Below, one piece after another: positions 35,800 through 43,701 of a stretch of DNA of 64,000 nucleotides; the stretch's first letter is position 1, and each line of letters begins with the position of its first letter. Position numbers and translations under genes: made by a program. The stretch spans positions 1-64,000 of the forward strand of contig NZ_NKTX01000011.1 of assembly GCF_003207815.1 (NCBI RefSeq). Direction: 5' to 3'. The stretch is from Komagataeibacter oboediens. GTDB taxonomy: Bacteria; Pseudomonadota; Alphaproteobacteria; Acetobacterales; Acetobacteraceae. The notes beneath the pieces were generated by a model. That model saw nothing but the letters and a program-made list of their open reading frames with translations, searched no databases and was not told the DNA's origin.

Positions 35800-36542
35800 G
35801 TGTCCCCGCCCCCCTGTGCCAGTTGCGCAAGCCAGCCACGGAAGGCCGCGGGATCAGGGAAATCAGCCGGGATACGGAAACCGACCCCGCCCAGATGCAC
35901 CGCCATGCGGATGCCGTCTTCATCCGTCACATCATCGCCCACGAAAATCGGGGCCCGCCCGGCAAATGGCGCGCTTTTCATCAGCACTTCCACCGCATGA
36001 CCCTTGTCTATGCCCGCGGGGCGGATTTCCCACGCCATCTTGGCCGCCTGCACGTGAAAGGCGCCATTGGTCGCAGCGACCCAGTCATCCGCGATTTTGC
36101 CCAGTTCCGGACCCGCATCTGGCGCGCCCCGGTAATGCAGCACCAGCCCCGCCTTCTTGCGTTCGATCCGCACGCCGGGATGGGCATGGGCCAGCCTGTC
36201 AGCCTGTTCGATCCATGCGGCAGGCACCGGCGGCAAAGGCGCACGTTCAATGGCCTGCCCCGGCGCATGACGGATGGCGATGCCATGTTCACCCGCCACG
36301 GCATAGGGCACGTCACCCAGAAAATGGTCGATCTGGTCAATGGGCCGTCCCGAAATCACGGCCAGTGCATTGCCGCACCTGTCACGCAGGCGCCTGAGCG
36401 TATCGAGCAGGCCGGGCGCCACCACCACGGATTCAGGCGTGGGGGCGATATCAACCAGCGTACCATCAAAATCCAGCAGGAATGCCGCGCGTGCAGGCGG
36501 AGGCAGCCGATCGAGCGAAGGAAAGGAAGGTATCTTGCTCAT
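35787..36542 (-). CDS. otsB: Trehalose-6-phosphate phosphatase
   Basis: A 251-residue HAD-superfamily phosphatase. The nucleophile motif is LLDFDGTLVDIAPTP, motif II LAVISGRPIDQID, and the metal site IFVGDDVTDEDG. It converts trehalose-6-phosphate to trehalose. ATG 36542 is used; the longer open frame would begin with TTG at 36563. First gene of otsBA. Confidence 0.95.
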   Translation of the reverse strand: MSKIPSFPSLDRLPPPARAAFLLDFDGTLVDIAPTPESVVVAPGLLDTLRRLRDRCGNALAVISGRPIDQIDHFLGDVPYAVAGEHGIAIRHAPGQAIERAPLPPVPAAWIEQADRLAHAHPGVRIERKKAGLVLHYRGAPDAGPELGKIADDWVAATNGAFHVQAAKMAWEIRPAGIDKGHAVEVLMKSAPFAGRAPIFVGDDVTDEDGIRMAVHLGGVGFRIPADFPDPAAFRGWLAQLAQGGGDTWGD

Positions 36543-36638
36543 GATGGGTCTAGCCTCCGGCAAAGCTGGGGAATACGCAAGCCCGGAACCATACCGGACA
36601 GGCGGACAGCATTGATACGATACAAATTAAACTATTAT

Positions 36639-37289
36639 CTAATGCAGCATTAGCGGGGCTGCCCCCTCATCCCCCGGATCAGGGGCAGGCGGCGTGGGCA
36701 GCGGCGGCGAGGCCGGGGGCGCCACGGTCGGGGCCTGCGTGGGCGACATCGGCTGCGGCGCATCCGGCACGGCCGTGCCCGGCGCGGGCGACGGGGCCGT
36801 GCCGCCAGCCGCCGGGACCGGGCTGCCATCAGCCCCCACGCCGGGGGCCGCCACGGTTGCAAGCGGGGGTGGCACGGGGGCTACCGCATCGCCGCTGCAT
36901 CCCGCAAGCTGTACATCATAAAGCGGGTTCTGGAACACGCCGGTCGCGGGTTCGTCGATCGCCATCCATCCCTGAAAGGCCGCCATGCCTTCATGCGCGT
37001 CGTGCACTTCCATCCATGCGGCGCTGTCCGCAGGCAGGGTGGGCGGCCGCTGCAGGCATGACGTGGCATGCAGCGTCAGGCTTTTATAGGTGACGTCCTG
37101 TCCCGTGGGGATGTCGAGCATCTGGATATGGGCATCCAGCTTGTCCAGCACCCGCACCGTGGCGATGGACCGCCCCTGCCACGTATCGGGCGGATACATC
37201 GCGGGCGGGGCCAGCCATTCGACCGCATGGGCGCAGGCGGGCAGTCCGGACAGCAGGACGGCGGGCAGGCAGCGCAGGAGACGCCTCAT
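36639..37289 (-). CDS. DUF2155 domain-containing exported protein
   Basis: A 216-residue protein with a signal peptide (1-22) and an alphaproteobacterial DUF2155 domain (about 40-130): ATVRVLDKLDA, LDIPTGQDVTYKSLTL, CLQRPPTLPADSAAW, FQGWMAIDEPATGVFQNPLYDVQLAGC shown in its short cores. The tail (135-210) is Pro/Ala-rich. Function unknown; it regularly neighbours mlaD. Start overlaps the stop of the 76-residue gene by four bases. Confidence 0.87.
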   Translation of the reverse strand: MRRLLRCLPAVLLSGLPACAHAVEWLAPPAMYPPDTWQGRSIATVRVLDKLDAHIQMLDIPTGQDVTYKSLTLHATSCLQRPPTLPADSAAWMEVHDAHEGMAAFQGWMAIDEPATGVFQNPLYDVQLAGCSGDAVAPVPPPLATVAAPGVGADGSPVPAAGGTAPSPAPGTAVPDAPQPMSPTQAPTVAPPASPPLPTPPAPDPGDEGAAPLMLH

Positions 37290-37516
37290 GCCTTGGGGCT
37301 CCGCAATCCACCCACAAGGTCAAGCAGGATCTGGCGCATTGCCGCCTCATCCACGCCCATCAGGATCGCATCTTCGAACGCGTCACGTAGAATACCCTGC
37401 AATTCCGTATAATTTTCCTGCAATATCAGCAATTTATCCCGGCATGACACCGGCGTGCCATCGGATTGCGGCCAGACCTTCGGCATCCCCGCGCTGGCGT
37501 CCGCATCATGGCTCAT
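37286..37516 (-). CDS. Small conserved-position protein between mlaD and DUF2155
   Basis: A 76-residue soluble protein with no signal peptide and no motif I recognise. The central part (CRDKLLILQENYTELQGIL, then AFEDAILMGVDEAAMRQILLDLV) is strongly helical. It is coupled on both sides by ATGA overlaps, with mlaD upstream and the DUF2155 gene downstream, so it is a real gene and probably belongs to the same envelope function. Confidence 0.78.
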   Translation of the reverse strand: MSHDADASAGMPKVWPQSDGTPVSCRDKLLILQENYTELQGILRDAFEDAILMGVDEAAMRQILLDLVGGLRSPKA

Positions 37517-38055
37517 GGGGTGTCTCCGTCCGCAGGGGGCTGCGCAGGCCGGGAAGCCTGTGCCTTGTCCTGCCGGGCCTTGGTCAGCGTATCGGTGACG
37601 GAAAAGATGAACTTGCTCAGCAACTGTTCAAGGCTGATCGCGCCCTGCGTCTGGCCGATCGTGCCGCCGGGGGCCAGCATCTTCTCATCCCCACCGGGGG
37701 ACAGCGCGATGTATTTACCGCCCAACAGGCTGTCGCTGGTAATGATCGCCGCCGTATCATCCGGCAGTTTGATATCGGGCCGCACGGTAAAGGTGACCTG
37801 GGCTTCAAAGGTTTTGGGATCGACATGTTCATCAACCACCTGGCCCACCGTGATTCCGGCCAGCCTGACATCCGAACCGACCGACAGGCCATCTATGTGG
37901 GCAAAACCCGCGTTCAGCCGGTAGCCGCTTTCATGCGGCCGCCCCTTGTCCAGCACGGCATAGGCCAGCATGCCCGCCAGCACGGCCAGCACGGCAAATC
38001 CGGCAAGAAGTTCCGCTGGCTGACGGCCCGCTCGCCCTGAAACAGCAGCAACCAT
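37513..38055 (-). CDS. mlaD: MlaD-family lipid transport protein
   Basis: A 180-residue protein with one N-terminal membrane helix (about 17-36, LLAGFAVLAVLAGMLAYAV) and an MCE domain (about 45-125) containing GLSVGSDVRLAGITVGQV and LLGGKYIALSPG. MlaD is the periplasmic substrate-binding hexamer of the MlaFEDB phospholipid transporter. ATG 38055 has a GGGGAAG box ten bases ahead; a GTG at 38091 is the alternative. mlaE and mlaF are not in the window. Confidence 0.9.
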   Translation of the reverse strand: MVAAVSGRAGRQPAELLAGFAVLAVLAGMLAYAVLDKGRPHESGYRLNAGFAHIDGLSVGSDVRLAGITVGQVVDEHVDPKTFEAQVTFTVRPDIKLPDDTAAIITSDSLLGGKYIALSPGGDEKMLAPGGTIGQTQGAISLEQLLSKFIFSVTDTLTKARQDKAQASRPAQPPADGDTP

Positions 38056-38114
38056 GTTGGCAATGCTTCCCCAATATCCAGTGGCGCGCACCCTAGCAGG
38101 TTACGCCACCGGTT

Positions 38115-38483
38115 TCATCCCTCGGGGTACCATGCCTCATAATCGCTGGTAGTTGAAGCCCGCTGCCCACCACGCACGTCGCTGCCGGGGGGGTGATACG
38201 CGGCCGCCGTTCCGGTCTGGTTGGGCTGCCACGGCCGCTGCCATGGCTGGCGCGCGCTTTCGGGCAGGGGGGCATCATCCATATGGTGCAGCCAGCCCCA
38301 CCATTCGGGCGGGACGGCGGATGCGTCTTCCCCCCGGTGATAGATGACCCAGCGTTCATGACGCTTTTCCCCGCCACCGGTGCGGTTGGGGGTCCGGGCC
38401 TCATAATAGGGTCGGCCATCGGCGTCCCTGCCGACCAGCCGCCCCTTGAAACGGGTATAGATACGGGTGCCTAGATTTGCCAT
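38115..38483 (-). CDS. NDUFA12-family NADH:ubiquinone oxidoreductase accessory subunit
   Basis: A 122-residue protein of the NDUFA12/B17.2 family: GTRIYTRFKGRLVGRDADGR, YYEARTPNR, ERWVIYHRGEDASAVPPEWWGWLHHMDD shown in short cores, with the conserved W-x-H patch. In alphaproteobacteria it is an accessory subunit or assembly factor of complex I. It starts the run with mlaD, the small protein and the DUF2155 gene. Confidence 0.93.
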   Translation of the reverse strand: MANLGTRIYTRFKGRLVGRDADGRPYYEARTPNRTGGGEKRHERWVIYHRGEDASAVPPEWWGWLHHMDDAPLPESARQPWQRPWQPNQTGTAAAYHPPGSDVRGGQRASTTSDYEAWYPEG

Positions 38484-38799
38484 GACCGAAGCCTAGTCCG
38501 CCTGCCCGCGCGCGGTCCACGCGCATATGCGCGAGCGGCCGTCACATCTGCACGATCAGGCAAAACGGGCAGGGCGACAGCCCCCTCCTACGTCACCTGC
38601 CCCGCCGTGACGGACGGGATGCGCGTGACACAGCGGGACTCGATCACAGCCATCACCCTGTCGGGACCGTGGGATTTCGCCCCCCTTCCGGCCCGTCCGT
38701 ACTTATCCCCCATATCCACGGTATCCAGTGGAATGTATAGTTGCGACTCCGGTCCAGACGGGTTCCGCGCGCCCTGTCCGTGCCGGTAAAACAGAAGGC
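38484..38799. promoter_or_regulatory. Divergent promoter region with NrdR-like box
   Basis: No gene is supported in this 316-base gap between NDUFA12 (minus) and the RNR-like gene (plus). Visible elements: a 14-base palindrome CGCGCATATGCGCG (38520-38533) and CCACGGTATCCAGTGG (38716-38731), which by hand matches about 11 of 16 positions of the NrdR box pattern ACACwATATaTwGTGT. A second box at the usual one-to-three-turn spacing was not found, so the NrdR reading is weak. Confidence 0.3.
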
Positions 38800-40395
38800 A
38801 TGACAGCACGAAGCCACTGGAATGGCGTGCGCATGCGTACCGTAGAGGCCGCAGCGGACCCCGACGACGCGCCACGTTCCATTACCCTGCCCGCCGACTG
38901 GGATGACACGGCAGCCGAGGCCTTGGCCCAGCTGGCCCCCGGCCATGGCCCCGCCAGCCTGCCGGTCGAGGCCGCGCGATGGATAGACGACCTGTGTACC
39001 GGTGAAATATCCGGCCCCACGGTCCAGCCCGTCGCGCGCACGCTGTCGTGCCTGCTGCTGATGCGGCAGGCCGCGCCAGCGGACAGCCTGTGGCACGGGC
39101 ACCATGACCGCAGGCCCGCCTTCGTGGTCAACCTTGCGGCCTTTGTCGAAGCCGATAACGGGTTCATGGCCACCGATTTCGTCGCGGCCCTGCGCCTGCT
39201 GGCCCGCGTGCTGCGCGCGGTGTCGCGACAGAAGCAGCATATGCGCAATGGCGAACTGCCACTGCCCGACCCGTCAGGCGGGGCCACGCCCCACCTGCGC
39301 GCCGTCCCCGCCCCCGTCGTGGCCGACCTGCATGAACGTCCGCCGGTGGCTGGCGCCATCCTGCTGACCAACCTTGATGCCTGCCTGGCCGGGCTGGGGC
39401 TGGATTATGACAGCGAAGCCGGGCGAGACGCGGCATGCAGCATCGTGGCCCTTGCCACCCTTGTCGCCCATTCCGGCGAGGGCGCGGACGCCATGCCGCT
39501 GCCGCCCGTGCGCAGCATCCTGCCCGGCGTCAGCCAGATCGCCCGCGCGGTGTGGCAGGAAGCCGCGGTCGAGACCGACCACCCTGCCGCGCGCGTTGAA
39601 ACCGGTTTTTCCACGCCCGGCCCGATCGATGCGCTGCTGGGGGTGGAATCGTGCGGGCTTGCCCCCGTTTTCTCCCCGCTGCGCGCCGACGGGCGGCTGG
39701 CCACCAGCACGCTGGCGCGGCTTGCGTGCCGGGGGCTGACGCTGGAGGCCGCCTTTGCCGCGACACTGGCGGGGGAGACCGTGCTGCCATTACCCGGTGC
39801 CGCGTCGCATCAGGCCATGCACCGCGCGCTCAGCGGGTTCGTGGACCGCGTGCCCGCACGCCCCGACGCCACGCGCGACACACTGGCCACCCGCGCAGGT
39901 CTGGAACGCGGCGTGCGCCGTCCCCTGCCCGCACGCCATGGCGGCTTTACCCAGAAGGCCAGCGTGGGCGGCCACCGGCTGTTCCTGCGCACGGGGGAAT
40001 ATGCCGACGGGTCGCTGGGGGAAATCAGCCTGACCCCCACGCGCGAAAGCCCGATGGTACGTGGCCTTATGGATACGCTGGGGCAGGCTGTCAGTATCGG
40101 CCTGCAATACGGCGCACCGCTGGAAAGCTATGTCGAGGCCTTCGCCTATACCCATTTCGGCCCGGCCGGCACGGTGGAAGGCGACCCGGTTGCGTCCTAC
40201 GCGACATCCATGCTGGACTATGCCTTCCGGGCGCTTTCAGATGCCTATCTGGGACGCAGGCTGCCCGATGCCCCGCATGAGGACATGATGGTGGACACCC
40301 CCGCCCCCATGCTGCCGCTTGACCTGCCTGAATCCGGCAATGACGATGGCGATGACACACCCCCACGGCGGCGCGGGCTGCGACTGGTCGGCTGA
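38800..40395 (+). CDS. TSCPD-domain protein, degenerate class II ribonucleotide reductase-like
   Basis: A 531-residue protein. The C-terminal part (about 383-490) is a clear TSCPD domain of B12-dependent ribonucleotide reductase: FTQKASVGGHRLFLRTGEY, GSLGEISLTPTRES, VSIGLQYGAPLESYVEAFAY, and SYATSMLDYAFRALSDAYLG. Earlier stretches also recall NrdJ in the right order: ITLPADWDDTAAEALAQLA (28-46), VVNLAAFVEADNGF (109-122), LLTNLDACLAGLGLDYDSEAGR (188-209, given in cores) and LLGVESCGLAPVF (279-291). The conserved catalytic-site asparagine/cysteine/glutamate motifs are not seen, and it is less than half NrdJ length, so I infer a pseudoenzyme. AGAAGG precedes the ATG. Confidence 0.85.
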   Translation: MTARSHWNGVRMRTVEAAADPDDAPRSITLPADWDDTAAEALAQLAPGHGPASLPVEAARWIDDLCTGEISGPTVQPVARTLSCLLLMRQAAPADSLWHGHHDRRPAFVVNLAAFVEADNGFMATDFVAALRLLARVLRAVSRQKQHMRNGELPLPDPSGGATPHLRAVPAPVVADLHERPPVAGAILLTNLDACLAGLGLDYDSEAGRDAACSIVALATLVAHSGEGADAMPLPPVRSILPGVSQIARAVWQEAAVETDHPAARVETGFSTPGPIDALLGVESCGLAPVFSPLRADGRLATSTLARLACRGLTLEAAFAATLAGETVLPLPGAASHQAMHRALSGFVDRVPARPDATRDTLATRAGLERGVRRPLPARHGGFTQKASVGGHRLFLRTGEYADGSLGEISLTPTRESPMVRGLMDTLGQAVSIGLQYGAPLESYVEAFAYTHFGPAGTVEGDPVASYATSMLDYAFRALSDAYLGRRLPDAPHEDMMVDTPAPMLPLDLPESGNDDGDDTPPRRRGLRLVG

Positions 40396-40447
40396 CGCAC
40401 CGGCCCGTGCGCCCTGTCGCCCCTGACAACGTAAGGATGAACCCGAT

Positions 40448-40915
40448 ATGCCTGACATCACCCCCGAACAGCGCCTGAAGCAGCTTGGCATTGTCCTGCC
40501 CACCCCTGCCGCCCCGGTGGCGAATTATGTCGCGGCCGTCCTCAGCGGGTCCTCGCTTGTGGTATCGGGGCAGCTGCCGCTGGTGGATGGCAAGCTGCTG
40601 ACCACGGGCAAGCTGGGCGACAGTGTCGCCGTTGAACTGGCGGTCGAAGCCGCGCGCTACAGCATGATCAACGTGATCGCGCAGGTGAAGGCCACGATTG
40701 GCGACCTGTCGCGCGTGAAGCGCGTGGTGCGTCTGGGCGGGTTCATTGCCTGCACGCCGGACTTTACGCAGCATGCCGCCGTGATGAATGGCGCGTCCGA
40801 CCTGGCGGTGGCGGTGTTTGGTGATGCGGGCCGTCATGCGCGCTCCACCGTGGGCGTGCCGTCGCTGCCGCTCGATTCGGCTGTTGAAGTGGAAGGCCTG
40901 TTCGAAATAGGCTGA
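40448..40915 (+). CDS. RidA family protein
   Basis: A 155-residue member of the RidA superfamily with longer N terminus than the one at 3739-4089. Blocks: SLVVSGQLPLVDGKLLTTGKLG, YSMINVIAQVKATIGDLSRV, and ARSTVGVPSLPLDSAVEVEG with the substrate-binding arginine. Enzymatic deaminase activity is plausible. AGGA lies upstream of the ATG; the RNR-like gene ends 52 bases before. Confidence 0.9.
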   Translation: MPDITPEQRLKQLGIVLPTPAAPVANYVAAVLSGSSLVVSGQLPLVDGKLLTTGKLGDSVAVELAVEAARYSMINVIAQVKATIGDLSRVKRVVRLGGFIACTPDFTQHAAVMNGASDLAVAVFGDAGRHARSTVGVPSLPLDSAVEVEGLFEIG

Positions 40916-40948
40916 GACAAAGCCCCACAACATAAAAGGGAGCCTGTC

Positions 40949-40996
40949 ATGACCCCAACGCCCCACGCGGTTTGTCCACTGGCGCGCCCGTCATGA
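40949..40996 (+). CDS. Possible 15-codon leader peptide upstream of the GNAT gene
   Basis: An ATG at 40949 preceded by AAAAGGGAG reads MTPTPHAVCPLARPS and stops at TGA 40994-40996, which overlaps the ATG of the GNAT gene as ATGA. The GNAT gene itself lacks a good ribosome-binding site, so translation may be handed over from this short frame. No homology can be judged at this length. Confidence 0.4.
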   Translation: MTPTPHAVCPLARPS

Positions 40997-42147
40997 CCGG
41001 CACCACCATGATCCTGCACCGCAGGATTGCCGAAATCCCGGCACAGGAATGGGATGCCTGCGCCGGGGATGACAACCCGTTTGTCAGCCATGCCTTCCTG
41101 TCCGCGCTGGAAGACAGCGGGTCCACCGGGCCACAGACCGGCTGGATGCCCCAGCACCTTGCCCTGCGCGACGGGACAGGCCGCCTGCTGGCGGTCGCCC
41201 CGCTATATGCCAAGGGTCATTCCTACGGCGAATATGTATTCGACCAGCAATGGGCGCAGGCCTTCATGCAGGCGGGCGGGCAGTATTACCCAAAGCTGCA
41301 GGTGGCTGTCCCGTTCTCCCCCGTGCCGGGGCCGCGCCTGCTGGTGCACAGGGACGCACCGGATGCCGATGTCCTGCGCCAGCTTGCGGGCCGTGCGTTA
41401 CGTCAGGCCTGTGGGGAACTGGACCTGTCTTCGGTCCATGTCACGTTCTGCACGCAGCATGAATATGACCTGCTGGGACAGACCGGATGGTTGCAGCGCC
41501 TTGGGGTGCAGTACCACTGGGACAACTGCGACTATACCAGTTTTGACGATTTCCTGGACACGCTTGCCTCGCGCAAGCGCAAGGCCATCCGCCGGGAACG
41601 GCGCGACGCCAATGCCTGTGGCCTGACGTTCCATACCTGTCGCGGCACGGACATCACCGATGCCCTGTGGCATGATTTCTATCAGTTCTACCTGTCCACC
41701 GTGGACCGCAAATGGGGCAGCGCCTACCTGCAGCCCGGCTTTTTTCCGCTGCTGTCACAACGGCTGGGGGACCGGGTGGTGCTGATGATCGCAAAACGTG
41801 ATGGTGTGCCGGTGGCGGGTGCGCTCAACCTCATAGGACGCACCACCCTGTATGGCCGCAACTGGGGACGGGTGGAGGGGGACTGGCCCTTCCTGCATTT
41901 TGAACTGTGTTATTACCGCGCCATCGACTTCGCCATCGCCCATGGGCTGAAACGGGTGGAGGCAGGCGCACAGGGCGACCACAAGCTGCAGCGCGGCTAC
42001 CGTCCGTGCCTGACCCATTCAGTCCACTGGATCAGCCATCCCGGCCTGCGCGAGGCGGTTGCCGGATTCCTGCACCATGAACGCGCCGCCATCCAGGCCG
42101 AACTGCCCGCGCTGGATGCCATGACCCCATACCGCTCCGGGTTGTGA
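40993..42147 (+). CDS. GNAT family N-acetyltransferase (COG3146, peptidoglycan-type)
   Basis: A 384-residue protein of the COG3146 GNAT/Fem-like group. Blocks: CAGDDNPFVSHAFLSALEDSG, the YGEYVFDQQWA region, DFLDTLASRKRKAIRRERRD, FYLSTVDRKWGSAYL, GRNWGRVEGDWPFLHFELCYY and EAGAQGDHKLQRGYRPC in short cores. The family is predicted to transfer acyl or aminoacyl groups; no substrate is proven. ATG 40993 is preferred over a TTG at 40972 and is coupled to a possible leader peptide. Confidence 0.88.
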   Translation: MTGTTMILHRRIAEIPAQEWDACAGDDNPFVSHAFLSALEDSGSTGPQTGWMPQHLALRDGTGRLLAVAPLYAKGHSYGEYVFDQQWAQAFMQAGGQYYPKLQVAVPFSPVPGPRLLVHRDAPDADVLRQLAGRALRQACGELDLSSVHVTFCTQHEYDLLGQTGWLQRLGVQYHWDNCDYTSFDDFLDTLASRKRKAIRRERRDANACGLTFHTCRGTDITDALWHDFYQFYLSTVDRKWGSAYLQPGFFPLLSQRLGDRVVLMIAKRDGVPVAGALNLIGRTTLYGRNWGRVEGDWPFLHFELCYYRAIDFAIAHGLKRVEAGAQGDHKLQRGYRPCLTHSVHWISHPGLREAVAGFLHHERAAIQAELPALDAMTPYRSGL

Positions 42148-42253
42148 TGGATGTGATGATGCATGTCATGCCGCATTGAACGGCGGGCGTGATAGCGTAG
42201 CGCATTGATCGGCGGCCCGCAGGCCGCACCCTGACAGCCAAGGAGCGGACCCC

Positions 42254-43240
42254 ATGTACGCAATGCGACTGCTTGCCCCCCATACCCCCCTGCAATGGAC
42301 CGAACTGCCCGATCCCATGCCGGGACCGGGGCAGATCCGCGTGAAGGTGGGGGCGTGTGGCGTGTGCCGCACGGACCTGCATGTGGTGGATGCGGACCTG
42401 CCCTTTCCCGGCCATGCGCTGACGCCGGGGCACGAAATCGTGGGCCGGATCGATGCCATCGGCCCGAATGTGGAAGGTCTGCACATGGGCCAGCGCGTGG
42501 GCATTCCGTGGCTGGGCCATACCTGTGGCTGCTGCCATTACTGTGAAACCGACCACGAAAACCTGTGCGACCACCCGCTATTCACCGGCTACACGCGCGA
42601 TGGCGGGTATGCCACCATGGCGGTGGCGGATGCGCATTTCACCTTCCCCCTGCCCGATGGCGATGACGACGTGGCAACGGCCCCGCTGCTCTGCGCGGGG
42701 CTGATCGGCTGGCGGTCGCTGGTCATGGCGGGCAAGGAGGCGCGCAGTATCGGGCTGTACGGTTTCGGGGCTGCGGCCCACATCATTGCGCAGGTGGCGG
42801 TGTGGCAGGGGCGCTCGGTCTATGCCTTTACCCGTCCGGGCGATACGAAAACGCAGGAATTCGCCCGGTCGCTGGGGTGTGTCTGGGCAGGTGGATCGGA
42901 CGAGATGCCGCCTGAACAGCTGGATGCCACCATCATCTTCGCCCCGGTGGGCGCGCTGGTGCCTGCGGCGCTGAAGGCCGTGCACAAGGCCGGTCGTGTG
43001 GTGTGCGCGGGCATCCACATGAGTGAGATCCCCGCCTTTTCCTATGACCTGCTGTGGGAGGAACGGCAGATCGTCTCGGTCGCGAACCTCACACGGCAGG
43101 ATGGCATCGATTTCCTTGAACTGGTGCCGCGCGTGGGCATACGCACCACGACAACCCCCTATCCGCTGAAAGAGGCCAACAGGGCGCTGGATGACCTGCG
43201 CCATGGCCGGTTTGAAGGGGCCGCGGTGCTGGTACCCTGA
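42254..43240 (+). CDS. Zinc-dependent alcohol dehydrogenase family protein
   Basis: A 328-residue medium-chain dehydrogenase. The catalytic zinc site is at GVCRTDLHV and TPGHEIVGRID; the structural zinc cysteines are in CGCCHYCETDHENLC. The nucleotide-binding loop reads GLYGFGAAAHIIAQ, that is GxGxxxH instead of GxGGxG. Such enzymes oxidise primary alcohols with NAD(P); in acetic acid bacteria ethanol use is likely but mostly done by a periplasmic quinoprotein. A strong AAGGAGCGG box precedes the ATG. Confidence 0.93.
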   Translation: MYAMRLLAPHTPLQWTELPDPMPGPGQIRVKVGACGVCRTDLHVVDADLPFPGHALTPGHEIVGRIDAIGPNVEGLHMGQRVGIPWLGHTCGCCHYCETDHENLCDHPLFTGYTRDGGYATMAVADAHFTFPLPDGDDDVATAPLLCAGLIGWRSLVMAGKEARSIGLYGFGAAAHIIAQVAVWQGRSVYAFTRPGDTKTQEFARSLGCVWAGGSDEMPPEQLDATIIFAPVGALVPAALKAVHKAGRVVCAGIHMSEIPAFSYDLLWEERQIVSVANLTRQDGIDFLELVPRVGIRTTTTPYPLKEANRALDDLRHGRFEGAAVLVP

Positions 43241-43312
43241 CCGGACGCCGCAACCCGGCGGGCGGGGCCATGGCCGGAGCGGGTATTTTTCCACCTTGGA
43301 ACCGCCTGCATG

Positions 43313-43401
43313 TTTTCAGGAAACCTGAAAATAACTTATTGATAAATAATATTAAAATGTTTCAGGCGTCGCCTTTGCCCAGAAAGGCAACGCTCCCTGA
43401 A
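43313..43401. repeat. Dispersed hairpin repeat, divergent copy 2, in the gap before the DEAD-box gene
   Basis: Two hairpins: TTTTCAGG-AAA-CCTGAAAA (43313-43331), and a longer one TTCAGGCGTCGCCTTT...AAAGGCAACGC...CCTGAA (43361-43401). The core GTCGCCTTT/AAAGGC recalls the second hairpin of the other copies, but divergence is high. The 461-base gap 43241-43701 shows no gene and is otherwise AT-rich near 43330-43360; one of the hairpins probably ends the adh transcript. Confidence 0.45.
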
Positions 43402-43701
43402 GCAATGTGCAGGAAGTTTCCCCATGACTGCCCGATGTGCCCCGGGCAGGCTTTTCAGGCAGCCTGCGGCACATAGCAGCGCAGGTAGGCTGAAGGGGGC
43501 GGGTGTCACCCATGCGGAAAATATCCCCCGAAAGGGATCGGGAAGCGTCGCAAAAACGGCCCGGCCATTATTAATTCTGGCTTTTGGGGCAATCATTCTT
43601 TATGCACCGGCCTTCTCCCCTGACGCATGAACACGGCCGGCGGCCAGTTTCCTTCCTGCGTCGCCTGTGTTCTTCATGTTTTTGTCCGGATTGCCCGATA
43701 C

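Noticed and set aside
38520-38533. CGCGCATATGCGCG palindrome as a regulator site
   Set aside because: Short GC-rich palindromes are frequent at this base composition; no second copy or known match.
40972-40992. TTG at 40972 as the GNAT start
   Set aside because: It lacks a ribosome-binding site and conserved residues; ATG 40993 is coupled to the leader frame.
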